From a bacterium SCSIO 12827 (GTDB lineage: Bacteria > Pseudomonadota > Alphaproteobacteria > Rhodospirillales > Casp-alpha2), in contig CP073746.1 of assembly GCA_024397995.1 (NCBI GenBank), forward strand, positions 3,656,001 through 3,720,000: a stretch of 64,000 nucleotides of DNA, given 5' to 3'. Below, piece after piece: positions 38,443 through 46,795 of the stretch. Within the stretch, counting starts at the first letter, position 1. Every line of letters begins with the position of its first letter. Position numbers and translations under genes: made by a program. The notes under the pieces are model-generated. The model saw only the letters and a program-made list of their open reading frames with translations. It searched no databases and was not told the origin of the DNA.

Positions 38443-39867
38443 ATGACACCCACTAAAATCGTTGCCACGATCGGCCCCGCAACGGCAACACCCGAGATGC
38501 TGCGCCGCTTGTCCGAATTCGGAATGTCGATAGCCCGGCTGAACGGCAGCCATGCCGATCTGGATTGGCACAGAGACGCAATCAAGCTGATCCGAGATAC
38601 GCTGCCCCAAACGCCAATACTTTTGGACATTCCGGGGCGCAAGGTACGGACGATACAATTGGCGCATGAACCGTCTTTTTCGGCCGGCGACACCTTGATC
38701 CTGACCACCGACACGGTTCACGACGGCACCGAGAAAGTCCCCGTCAATTACGCCAATTTGCACAAGGACGTCGAACCGGGAACGACCATTTTGGCGGACG
38801 ACGGCACGCTGCGGTTCACGGTTATGGAGATCAACGGCCCCGACATTGTTTGCCGTGCCGATGTCAATGGAACATTGCGGAGCCGCAAAGGCATCAACGT
38901 GCCAAATGTTCGCCTGGGTACGGATCTCATCACGCAACGTGACCATGACATGGTCGCCTTTGCCCGCGATAATGAGGTGGATTTCATTGGAATCAGCTTC
39001 GTCGAATCAGCCGCCCATGTCGAAGCAATCCGCAGCCTGACCGGCGGCACATGGCCCCGCATTGTCGCCAAGGTTGAGAACCAAGGCGGGATCGATAATC
39101 TGGAAGAGATCTGCAGTGCCACCGACGCCATCATGATTGATCGTGGCGACCTCTCCGTAGAGACGAATCTGGAGACCTTGGCCATTGCACAGAAGAAGAT
39201 CATCATCGCGGCGACTGCCGCCGCAAAGCCGGTGATCGTCGCCACCGAAATCCTCCACAGCATGATCGAGAATCCGTTCCCGACAAAAGCCGAAGTCAGC
39301 GATATCACCAACGCCGTGATCGATGGATGTGCGGCGACGATGCTCAGCGGGGAAACGGCGGTCGGCAAACACCCAATTCAGGCAGTCGAAATGATGCAGA
39401 ATGTGGCGAAGGCGGCCTCGTCACATGTACAATCGGTTCTCGACTACGACACGCCCGACGACAAAAAAGCTGTGCCCAAAGCTGTCGACGCAGCGATCGC
39501 GCTTATCTGCCGACAGTTGGCAATCTCGAAGATCGTCGCCGTCACCGTGTCAGGCTATGCGGCGCGATTGGTCGCATCCCACCGCCCGAGCCAACCGATT
39601 CTCGCCATCAGCAACGATCCCATCGCCGCGCGCAGCTTCAATCTTCTTTACGGAACGGAAGGCTTTTTCATTGATATCCCGTTTCCGAAATCCAGCACCG
39701 ACCATGTTGTACATTGTCTTGAACATTTGTGGCGGATCGGAAAACTTGTGGATGATGATTTGGTACTGGTTACCGCCGTCGGCTATCCAAATACCGGCAA
39801 TCGAATGAACTTGATCCAGACGCATTATATCTCTGATCTCAAGCAGGTATTTGACTGGCAGCCGTAA
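38443..39867 (+). CDS. Divergent pyruvate kinase-family protein
   Basis: The 474-residue protein keeps the pyruvate kinase fold and key segments (IVAKVENQGGIDNLEEI with the catalytic lysine, NPFPTKAEVSDITNAVIDGC, MLSGETAVGKHP). Several usually invariant residues differ: ARLNGSH in place of ARLNFSH, LLDIPGRKVRT in place of the LLDTKGPEIRT type, ATEIL in place of ATQML, and IDRGDLSVE in place of VARGDLGVE. It sits inside a glycan operon, 228 bp after a sulfotransferase gene. It may be a PEP-handling enzyme with altered activity. Whether it still makes pyruvate is unknown. Confidence 0.82.
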   Translation: MTPTKIVATIGPATATPEMLRRLSEFGMSIARLNGSHADLDWHRDAIKLIRDTLPQTPILLDIPGRKVRTIQLAHEPSFSAGDTLILTTDTVHDGTEKVPVNYANLHKDVEPGTTILADDGTLRFTVMEINGPDIVCRADVNGTLRSRKGINVPNVRLGTDLITQRDHDMVAFARDNEVDFIGISFVESAAHVEAIRSLTGGTWPRIVAKVENQGGIDNLEEICSATDAIMIDRGDLSVETNLETLAIAQKKIIIAATAAAKPVIVATEILHSMIENPFPTKAEVSDITNAVIDGCAATMLSGETAVGKHPIQAVEMMQNVAKAASSHVQSVLDYDTPDDKKAVPKAVDAAIALICRQLAISKIVAVTVSGYAARLVASHRPSQPILAISNDPIAARSFNLLYGTEGFFIDIPFPKSSTDHVVHCLEHLWRIGKLVDDDLVLVTAVGYPNTGNRMNLIQTHYISDLKQVFDWQP

Positions 39868-39896
39868 CGAAGAGCCATCTTGCCGGGACGCAACTG

Positions 39897-40823
39897 TCAC
39901 TCAGGCGCATTCATGAGGGCTTCCATCATCAATGCCACACCATGGTCGAACGGAACAGAAGCTTGGAACCCAAGAATTTCACGCGCCTTGTCCGGCAAGC
40001 CGACGGACAATCGCACGCCGGCATCGGCCAGCCCGTTGAAAACAACTTCAAGCTCCCTACCGGCGACACGCTCCAACTGATCAATTACCTGGGCGACCGT
40101 TACCGGAACTCCCGAACATATATTAATGACGTCGGCGCCTTTCGGCTCCCTTGTCGCCGCCGCGACGATCGCCCGAGCCGCATCGTCCACATAGATAAAG
40201 TCCCGTTGCTGCGATCCATCCCCTGCGACCGTCACCGGCTCGGCCCGAAGAACGCGATCTGCGAACAGACGGACCACGCCGCAGTAAGGAGAGGAAGGCA
40301 GTTGGCCGGCACCATAGACGTTAAACATGCGAAGGCCCATCGATGCCAGGCCCGTAGTTTCGGCGGCGGATGCCGCAGCACGTTCCAACGCCACTTTCTC
40401 CATCCCATGCGAATTGACCGGATCGCACGGGGTCGTCTCGGCAATTGGGCTGTTAGCGGCTTCACCGTAGACAGCCGCAGAAGAAGCATAGATCACAGGA
40501 ATGCCGGCGGAGGCAGCTGTATCAAAAAAGGTATCTGCGGAATTTTTGAAAACTTCCAAATGGTCCGCACGGTTTGCTCTTGGGCAGTCGAGCACCGGAG
40601 ACCCCGCCAAATGGATGCACCGATCAACCCCGTCAAGTGCCGAAACAAGGACCGTACGGTCGCCGACGGACCCATTGATCAGTTCAACGGCACCCGCCAT
40701 CCCCGAAATTTGTCCATAGGCGAGATTGTCGAGTACGCGAACGCGATGCCCTGCAGACATGAGCCGCTTGACAACTTCACGGCCAATGAACCCACATCCA
40801 CCGCTTACCAGGAAATTCGCCAA
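39897..40823 (-). CDS. NAD-dependent epimerase/dehydratase-like SDR with altered active site
   Basis: The 308-residue protein has an intact cofactor motif (SGGCGFIGREVV) and the YASSAAVYGEA stretch. The place of the catalytic Y-x-x-x-K reads SHGMEK, so Tyr is replaced by His while Lys is kept. R-M-F-N-V-Y-G and the DFIYVDDAARA segment show the UDP-sugar binding region. It may be a catalytically altered epimerase or a binding protein. It points left, opposite to the operon. Its neighbour on the right starts 122 bp away on the other strand. Confidence 0.82.
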   Translation of the reverse strand: MANFLVSGGCGFIGREVVKRLMSAGHRVRVLDNLAYGQISGMAGAVELINGSVGDRTVLVSALDGVDRCIHLAGSPVLDCPRANRADHLEVFKNSADTFFDTAASAGIPVIYASSAAVYGEAANSPIAETTPCDPVNSHGMEKVALERAAASAAETTGLASMGLRMFNVYGAGQLPSSPYCGVVRLFADRVLRAEPVTVAGDGSQQRDFIYVDDAARAIVAAATREPKGADVINICSGVPVTVAQVIDQLERVAGRELEVVFNGLADAGVRLSVGLPDKAREILGFQASVPFDHGVALMMEALMNAPE

Positions 40824-40945
40824 TCGCCGTCTCGATCAAAATTTAGAGGGGATCAAAAAGTAGGCCGAGTATTAGTGCATGAATGGAAACGGCGCAATCC
40901 TCCCGTCCCCAGCGCGATGGGCGGTTTTACTGTCGGAGAATTTGA

Positions 40946-41818
40946 ATGAACAGCGACCCTATTTCACAAGGCCATCGCGCCTGCATGGTTTGTGATGCGC
41001 CGTTGGTGCCGGCCCACCGGTACCCGGGGCTGCTGAAGTGCGACACCTGCGGCTTCCATACGGCAGATGTAAGCCTGTCGCCGGAAAAAATCCGCGCCCT
41101 ATACGGCCACGATTATTTTCATGGCGCCGAATACGGTGATTACATTGAAGAAAAGAATGCCCTGCAGATTAATTTTATCCACCGCCTGGCTGAGATCCGC
41201 GCACTACCGGGATTATCCGCGAGCTCCAAGCTGTTTGAGATCGGCTGCGCTTATGGCTTCTTTATGGAGATGGCCGACACGGTATTCTCGGACGTCGCCG
41301 GAATCGATATCGCTGCGGATGCCGTCGCCTATGCCCGTGATGATTTGGGCCTGAACGCGGTAGAGGGTGATTTTCTGGAGGCTGACCTTCCTTTCACGCC
41401 CGACATCATCTGTATGTGGGATGTGATTGAACATCTGGAACGACCGGATCTGGTTCTAAAAAAATCCTCCGAAATTCTAGCGCCGGGAGGATATCTCTGC
41501 ATCACTACCGGCGACATCGGATCATTTACGGCAAGGCTGCGCGGGCCGAACTGGCGCATGATCCACCCACCAACGCATCTCCACTACTTCAGTGTTGCGA
41601 CCTTAGGACGCTTGCTTCAGCGCAGTGGAATGGACCTCATGTCGGTAACGCATCCGGCGGTCAAACGGACCATTGGATCCATGCTATACGGTGTCTTCGA
41701 TCTCCGTTTGGGCGCACACAAGTTATACTCTCTATTGTCACGCCTGCCCGGGCAGGACTTGACGGTATCGCTCAATCTTCACGACATCATGCTTGTCATT
41801 GCCAGGAAGCCCACATGA
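40946..41818 (+). CDS. Class I SAM methyltransferase with N-terminal zinc-finger-like motif
   Basis: The 290-residue protein starts with CMVCDAPL and KCDTCGFH, a pair of Cys motifs that can bind zinc. A methyltransferase domain follows, with KLFEIGCAYGFFMEMA (motif I) near residue 95 and MWDVIEHLERPDLVL. This layout is common in sugar methyltransferases of the Methyltransf_23 type. The start has a GGAG site eight bases upstream. The stop overlaps the start of the GT2 gene (ATGA). Confidence 0.8.
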   Translation: MNSDPISQGHRACMVCDAPLVPAHRYPGLLKCDTCGFHTADVSLSPEKIRALYGHDYFHGAEYGDYIEEKNALQINFIHRLAEIRALPGLSASSKLFEIGCAYGFFMEMADTVFSDVAGIDIAADAVAYARDDLGLNAVEGDFLEADLPFTPDIICMWDVIEHLERPDLVLKKSSEILAPGGYLCITTGDIGSFTARLRGPNWRMIHPPTHLHYFSVATLGRLLQRSGMDLMSVTHPAVKRTIGSMLYGVFDLRLGAHKLYSLLSRLPGQDLTVSLNLHDIMLVIARKPT

Positions 41819-42849
41819 CCAACCGCATTGATCACGCAAGCGCGGCCGATCGCGAAAACCTGCGGTCGCTTGCCGGCAAACTTATTTCGGTAACCGCGCC
41901 CGCGTTAAACGAAGAAGACAACCTTGAGGCTCTCTGCCAACAGATCGCGGAAGCCTTGTCTCCGCTTACAGAGAACTACGAAATCGTCATCGCCGACAAC
42001 GCAAGTTCCGACAATTCCCACGCACTGCTGCAGCGCCTTTCCGCTAAGGATCCGCGCATCAAATACGTCCGGTTATCACGCAATTTCGGACATCAGGGCG
42101 GATTGATCGCGGGAATGCACCATTGCGCAGGTGACATCATCATCACGATGGATGCCGATCTACAACATCCTCCCAAAGTCATCCCGGAGCTTTTGGAACA
42201 ATGGCAAAAGGGCTTTGATGTCGTCGGCACCCAAAAGCAGGCCGTCGGCTACACGACACCACTTCGGCTGCTCTTAAACCACATATTCTATAAGGTGGTT
42301 GGCCGATCGACAGGCATTCCCCTCACCCAGCATCAATCCGATTTTCGGCTTCTGGACCGGGCCGCATTGAATGCCTTGCTGGCGCTTCCCGAGCGGGAAA
42401 AGTTTCTGCGCGGGCTTTGCCATTGGATTGGGTTTCGTCAGACCAGCGTAGAATTCAAACCTTCGGCGCGACAATTCGGTCGGACCAAATTCCGCTTCAT
42501 GGGGCTGATGGCGTTTGCCATTCACGGGGTCGTATCCTTCAGTGTCTTGCCGTTGCGTCTGTTCACGATCACCGGCCTCATTGTCGCGGCGCTCGCGCTC
42601 GGCAATGCCGCTTATCTGATTTTCGATTGGCTTTTCGGGCTTTCCACCGAACCGCCGGCGGGCTGGCTGACGCTTGCCACAGGGGTCTATTTCCTGGGAG
42701 GTCTGCAATTGGTCGGAATCGGTGTCTTGGGTGAATACTTGGCCCTGACGTTGGTCGAATCTCGCCGCCGCCCGAGCTTTATTGTGGCAGATGCCAACAC
42801 ACCGATGTACGTTGGCGACACCGCGACACCGCGATCAACTTCTCCCTAA
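41815..42849 (+). CDS. Family 2 glycosyltransferase with C-terminal membrane helices (GtrB/ArnC-like)
   Basis: The 344-residue protein has a GT-A domain with TAPALNEEDNLEALC near residue 28, IADNASSDNSHALL and the D-A-D metal site in TMDADLQHPPKVI near residue 110. It closes with two membrane helices (about residues 235-310). Such proteins usually attach a sugar to undecaprenyl phosphate for later periplasmic transfer. This fits the GT39-like and ligase-like genes upstream. Confidence 0.87.
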   Translation: MTNRIDHASAADRENLRSLAGKLISVTAPALNEEDNLEALCQQIAEALSPLTENYEIVIADNASSDNSHALLQRLSAKDPRIKYVRLSRNFGHQGGLIAGMHHCAGDIIITMDADLQHPPKVIPELLEQWQKGFDVVGTQKQAVGYTTPLRLLLNHIFYKVVGRSTGIPLTQHQSDFRLLDRAALNALLALPEREKFLRGLCHWIGFRQTSVEFKPSARQFGRTKFRFMGLMAFAIHGVVSFSVLPLRLFTITGLIVAALALGNAAYLIFDWLFGLSTEPPAGWLTLATGVYFLGGLQLVGIGVLGEYLALTLVESRRRPSFIVADANTPMYVGDTATPRSTSP

Positions 42850-42888
42850 TCAGCCAATACAACCCGTCAGCCCAAGCGATTCAGTCCA

Positions 42889-44865
42889 ATGTGCGGCATC
42901 TTCGGCATCATTTTGAAAAACCGCAACAGCGTCGCCCGGAATACGTTCGAGCACGCCTTGAATTTTCTGTACACCGCATCCATGGCACGCGGGCGGGATG
43001 CCACGGGATTGGCCCTTCATGATGGCGCCAAGGTTCATATTATCCGGCGCGACTGCGATCCCACCATGATGCTGGCCAGCAACGCTTATCGGCGCGTCAT
43101 CGCCGAGGGGTTCGCTGCCGATGCCGCCGCCCCTCTGATCGCGTTCGGACAGTGCCGGTTGGTAACCAACGGATCCCTTGCGATTGACGATAACAACCAA
43201 CCCGTAACGGCGGGCAACATCGTCGGCGCGCACAACGGAATCGTGATCAATGACGATAGCCTGCTGCCTCAAACGGCTGCCGCCGCGTCGGAAAAGACCC
43301 GGCCAACCGCATTGGCGGAAACCGTTCATGCGGCCAACGACACAACACGGTTGATGCAAGCAATCGACGCGGCTCTCGGTCACACAGGTGACCTGCGGGC
43401 AGCGGTCGGCGACGTTTTCGGGCGGCTTGAGGGCGAAGCTTCCGTGGTCGTTATGTCCAGGCTTAATGCCACATTGGAGCTGGCCACCAACACCGGCTCT
43501 CTGTATTTCGTCCAATCCGACGAATCAGAAGCGTTCGCTTTCGCGTCTGAACTGATTTTCCTGAAACAGCTGATTGCCAATAGCCCGATCTTCGCGGGTA
43601 TAGATGAACACAAGATCGTTCATCTTCACCCGGGCGAGTACGCCCACATCAACCCGCGTACGATGGCCCTGCAACAGGGATCGCTCAACTCCCCATTGAT
43701 GGCCGCCCCCGAAGATGGGGCGCTAGACACGACGCAAACGATTGCTGTCCCATTGGTTCGTGTCTCGAATTCGGCCGGCGCCTTACGCCGGTGCACGGCC
43801 TGCGTGCTACCTCATACGTACCCCGGCATTTCGTTCGATGACAAAGGCGTCTGCAATTTTTGCCGAAACCACAAGCGCCAAAAGGTCCACGGCCGGTTGG
43901 CCCTTGAACAACTTTTGGACAAACATCGGCGGACCGACGGGCGATACGACTGCATTGTCGGGTTGAGCGGCGGGCGTGACAGCAGTTACGGCCTGCACTT
44001 GCTTAAGACAGAGTACGGAATGAATCCGATTGCCTACACCTACGACTGGGGCCTTACCACGGACCAGTCGCGGCGAAATCAGGCAATCATGTGCAGCAAG
44101 CTCGGCATTGAACACATCATCAGAGCGCCGGATATCGGGAAGAAACGCCGTCACATTCGCAAAAACATCAACGCTTGGCTGGAACGTCCCCAGCTTGGCA
44201 TGGTTCCGTTGTTTATGGCGGGGGACAAAGACTTCTATCAGCTCGGCCGCGACCTGAAGCACGACTACGATGTTGATTTGACCGTGTTCTGTTCAGGTTC
44301 CCTTCTCGAACAACGACAGTTCTTCGTCGGGTTCTGCGGTGTCCATGATCACGTCACCTATACGGCACGACTCTATGGCTATCCACTGAAGGTCAAGGCA
44401 CAGCTCGCGTTTTATTACGCGTCCCAATATCTGCTCAATCCGCGCTACCTCAATGAATCGCTGTACGACAGCATCAGGTCTTTCTTCACCAGCTTCTTGT
44501 TCAAAGACGATTTTCTGTACCTCTACGAGTACATCGATTGGGATGAGGGGAAGATCGATGCAACGCTCCGCGATCTCTACGACTGGCAGTCGGATTCGCG
44601 CTATGGGAAAAACCAGTGGCGCATGGGAGACGGCCAAACGGCTTTCACCAACTACATCTTCCACGCCGTCGCGGGGTTTTCGGAGTTCGATAATTTTCGC
44701 TCCAATCAAATTCGCGAAGGCTTGATTGATCGGGAAGAAGCCATGCGGCTTGTGACCGAAGACAACCAACCCAAATGGGGCGCGCTTGAGTATTTCGCTT
44801 ATGTGATCGGGATCAACCTCGACGAGGTTCTGGCCAAGATCAACAACATTCCAAAGCTGTATTGA
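42889..44865 (+). CDS. Single-chain glutaminase-amidotransferase fusion
   Basis: The 658-residue chain joins two functions. Residues 1-290 are a class II (Ntn) glutaminase. Cys2 becomes the N-terminal nucleophile after Met removal (MCGIFGIIL), and RGRDATGLAL and GAHNGIVIND are the expected binding loops. Residues 300-658 are an N-acetyl sugar amidotransferase with zinc-ribbon cysteines (RRCTACVLP, GVCNFC) and a PP-loop in GLSGGRDSSYGLHLL near residue 361. The same kind of amidotransferase at 23238 instead relies on separate HisH2 and HisF2. The layout resembles asparagine synthetase B. It precedes the flippase gene. Confidence 0.87.
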   Translation: MCGIFGIILKNRNSVARNTFEHALNFLYTASMARGRDATGLALHDGAKVHIIRRDCDPTMMLASNAYRRVIAEGFAADAAAPLIAFGQCRLVTNGSLAIDDNNQPVTAGNIVGAHNGIVINDDSLLPQTAAAASEKTRPTALAETVHAANDTTRLMQAIDAALGHTGDLRAAVGDVFGRLEGEASVVVMSRLNATLELATNTGSLYFVQSDESEAFAFASELIFLKQLIANSPIFAGIDEHKIVHLHPGEYAHINPRTMALQQGSLNSPLMAAPEDGALDTTQTIAVPLVRVSNSAGALRRCTACVLPHTYPGISFDDKGVCNFCRNHKRQKVHGRLALEQLLDKHRRTDGRYDCIVGLSGGRDSSYGLHLLKTEYGMNPIAYTYDWGLTTDQSRRNQAIMCSKLGIEHIIRAPDIGKKRRHIRKNINAWLERPQLGMVPLFMAGDKDFYQLGRDLKHDYDVDLTVFCSGSLLEQRQFFVGFCGVHDHVTYTARLYGYPLKVKAQLAFYYASQYLLNPRYLNESLYDSIRSFFTSFLFKDDFLYLYEYIDWDEGKIDATLRDLYDWQSDSRYGKNQWRMGDGQTAFTNYIFHAVAGFSEFDNFRSNQIREGLIDREEAMRLVTEDNQPKWGALEYFAYVIGINLDEVLAKINNIPKLY

Positions 44866-46181
44866 CCCAACCACCCAATTTCCCTGCACGCGATGCAGCC
44901 GGCCGCAACTTGGCCGCAGATACGAGCTGGAATCTGCTGTCGCTGGCAGTGCAGGTTCTCGCGGGTGCCGGCTTGACCATCGGTGTGTATTTCGGCTTCG
45001 GCAGCACGTCTCTTGGCATCTTCAATCAGCTTTATGCGATCTTTGTAATCAGCGGTCAGTTGTTCGTTTTCGGGCTGAATGATTCAGCCCTGACGCACTC
45101 TGCGCGGTACAGTGATAAGCCCCGCCAATCCGACATGATGCTCGAGACCGGCCTCCGTTTGGCGTTTCTCGGTGGTGGTATTGGCGTGGCTGTGATTTTC
45201 GCGGCGGCGATCCTCGGTGGCGAAACGATATTGAGCGCAGAGGTACGGGAGGGCGTTGCTTTTTTAGCGCCCGGTATCTTCCTGTTCGTAATCAACAAGG
45301 TGCTGTTCGGCGTTCTTAACGGGCGGCGCTGGTTTTTTCGCTTCGCCTTGGTGCAGGCGGTGCGGGCCCTCGTGTTGGTGGCCTCGGTTTTTGCGGTGCT
45401 TGGTTTTGACGCATCTCCCGGGCTGCTCGGCTTGTGTTTTACCTTCACAGAAACCGTCGTCCTGGCCTTTAATTTCGACCTGGTCCGCGATGCCTGGCGT
45501 ATCCGTTCAGAAAGGTGCGGTGATCCTGACGGGTTTCACTCCTGGATACGGACCCACTTGTCATTCGGTATGCGCGCCGTTCCGCACGGGCTTCTTTCCG
45601 AAACATTCATACGCCTCGATATTCTGGTTCTCATGCTGTTTGTCGATGATTCCGCGATCGGCATTTACAGCTTTGCCGCATTTTTCGTTGAAGGCGTCTA
45701 TCAATTGCCCGTCGTCATTCGCAACATCACGAACCCGCAACTTGTTCCTTTATTCACTGCCCGTGCCGGGAAATTGTTTCGCCGTCTCGTGATCCGAAGC
45801 GGGGGAGTCAGCCTGATCCTGACGGCATCGGCGACAGCCGTCATCCTCTTGGCGGCCCCCCAAGTGTCGCGATTGATCACAATCCAAGATTTCGATTCCA
45901 TATACGGCATCTTGTTGATCATTCTGCCCGCCCTGACGTTTTATGCGTTTTCAATACCTTTCGATTTCGCGATCCTGCAGGCAGGGCGGCCCGGCCTGCA
46001 AAGTATGTTCATGACGGCAACGACGCTTGTGAACCTTGTCGCCAATCTCATTTTGATTCCGAGCTACGGGCTGCAGGGCGCGGCAATAGGAACAGCAATC
46101 GCTCTTTTCAGTTCGACCCTGATTCTCTGGCTCGTTCTAATCTGCGTGATTCGCATCCACACTTGGCCACATGACGGATAG
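44862..46181 (+). CDS. Wzx-like oligosaccharide flippase
   Basis: The 439-residue protein has about twelve membrane helices and the general pattern of the MOP superfamily (polysaccharide biosynthesis type), with LNGRRWFFRF in a cytoplasmic loop and a late amphipathic segment. The start TTG 44862 overlaps the stop of the preceding gene. It would carry an undecaprenyl-linked repeat unit or sugar across the membrane. Together with the ABC half-transporter at 32169 it indicates two export routes. Confidence 0.8.
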   Translation: MTQPPNFPARDAAGRNLAADTSWNLLSLAVQVLAGAGLTIGVYFGFGSTSLGIFNQLYAIFVISGQLFVFGLNDSALTHSARYSDKPRQSDMMLETGLRLAFLGGGIGVAVIFAAAILGGETILSAEVREGVAFLAPGIFLFVINKVLFGVLNGRRWFFRFALVQAVRALVLVASVFAVLGFDASPGLLGLCFTFTETVVLAFNFDLVRDAWRIRSERCGDPDGFHSWIRTHLSFGMRAVPHGLLSETFIRLDILVLMLFVDDSAIGIYSFAAFFVEGVYQLPVVIRNITNPQLVPLFTARAGKLFRRLVIRSGGVSLILTASATAVILLAAPQVSRLITIQDFDSIYGILLIILPALTFYAFSIPFDFAILQAGRPGLQSMFMTATTLVNLVANLILIPSYGLQGAAIGTAIALFSSTLILWLVLICVIRIHTWPHDG

Positions 46182-46251
46182 TTAAAGTTCCCCCCTCATA
46201 CATTACTTAGCCGGCGATGCCGCCGGCACGTCGAGTTCGAGGAGAAGCCCC

Positions 46252-46791
46252 ATGTTGAAATACATCGTGAAAATGTATTGGCAAGACGATAGCTGGGTCG
46301 CCGTCGTACCCGACCTTCTTGTTGCCGGCAAAGGCCCCACAGCCGCTGCTGCCGTTGATGCCGCAATTTCACGTGCCGAAGAAACTGAGCGCAACCTTAC
46401 TGAGGCTGGTTTTGCCGAAGTCAGCAGTGAGGGGACCACCCTGTCGATACATCGCCCCAGATCCCTTCGCGACATCGCCGTCGAAACCTTAACCGAGTTT
46501 GGTCTGCGCGCGGCAATCGTCGGAGTTGTCTTGCTGGTCCTATTGCTTCCCGTGGCCGTCGGCTTATTTAGCTTCGCACAACAGCTGAAGACCGAGGTCC
46601 TCGCAGAAATCAGTGTGGTTCGACAGGACCTTCTGGGGGACTCCGTCGACAGCTCCAGCGACAAGGGCGAGCGCCTCCGGATTCGCGCCGAACGCCTGCG
46701 CGATATGTTGACGCCCGCCGCAGAAGAGCTTCGGCCGCTGGTTCGCATCCTTATGGGCACGGACACCGCAAATAACGGCACCGGCAAATAG
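46252..46791 (+). CDS. HicB-like domain fused to a membrane segment
   Basis: The 179-residue protein has an N-terminal stretch (residues 1-50) that follows the HicB pattern (YIVKMYWQDDSWVAVVPDL, then G-K-G-P-T-A-A-A-A-V). A membrane helix lies at about 88-115 and a coiled-coil-like charged tail follows. There is no partner HicA gene nearby, so an antitoxin role is not supported. The start is preceded by AGGAG. The next gene begins 4 bp after the stop. Its role in the locus is unknown. Confidence 0.55.
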   Translation: MLKYIVKMYWQDDSWVAVVPDLLVAGKGPTAAAAVDAAISRAEETERNLTEAGFAEVSSEGTTLSIHRPRSLRDIAVETLTEFGLRAAIVGVVLLVLLLPVAVGLFSFAQQLKTEVLAEISVVRQDLLGDSVDSSSDKGERLRIRAERLRDMLTPAAEELRPLVRILMGTDTANNGTGK

Positions 46792-46795
46792 GCCG

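Noticed and set aside
46252..46791. HicAB toxin-antitoxin locus
   Set aside because: Only a HicB-like domain is present; there is no HicA-sized neighbour with the expected His residue, and a membrane helix follows.
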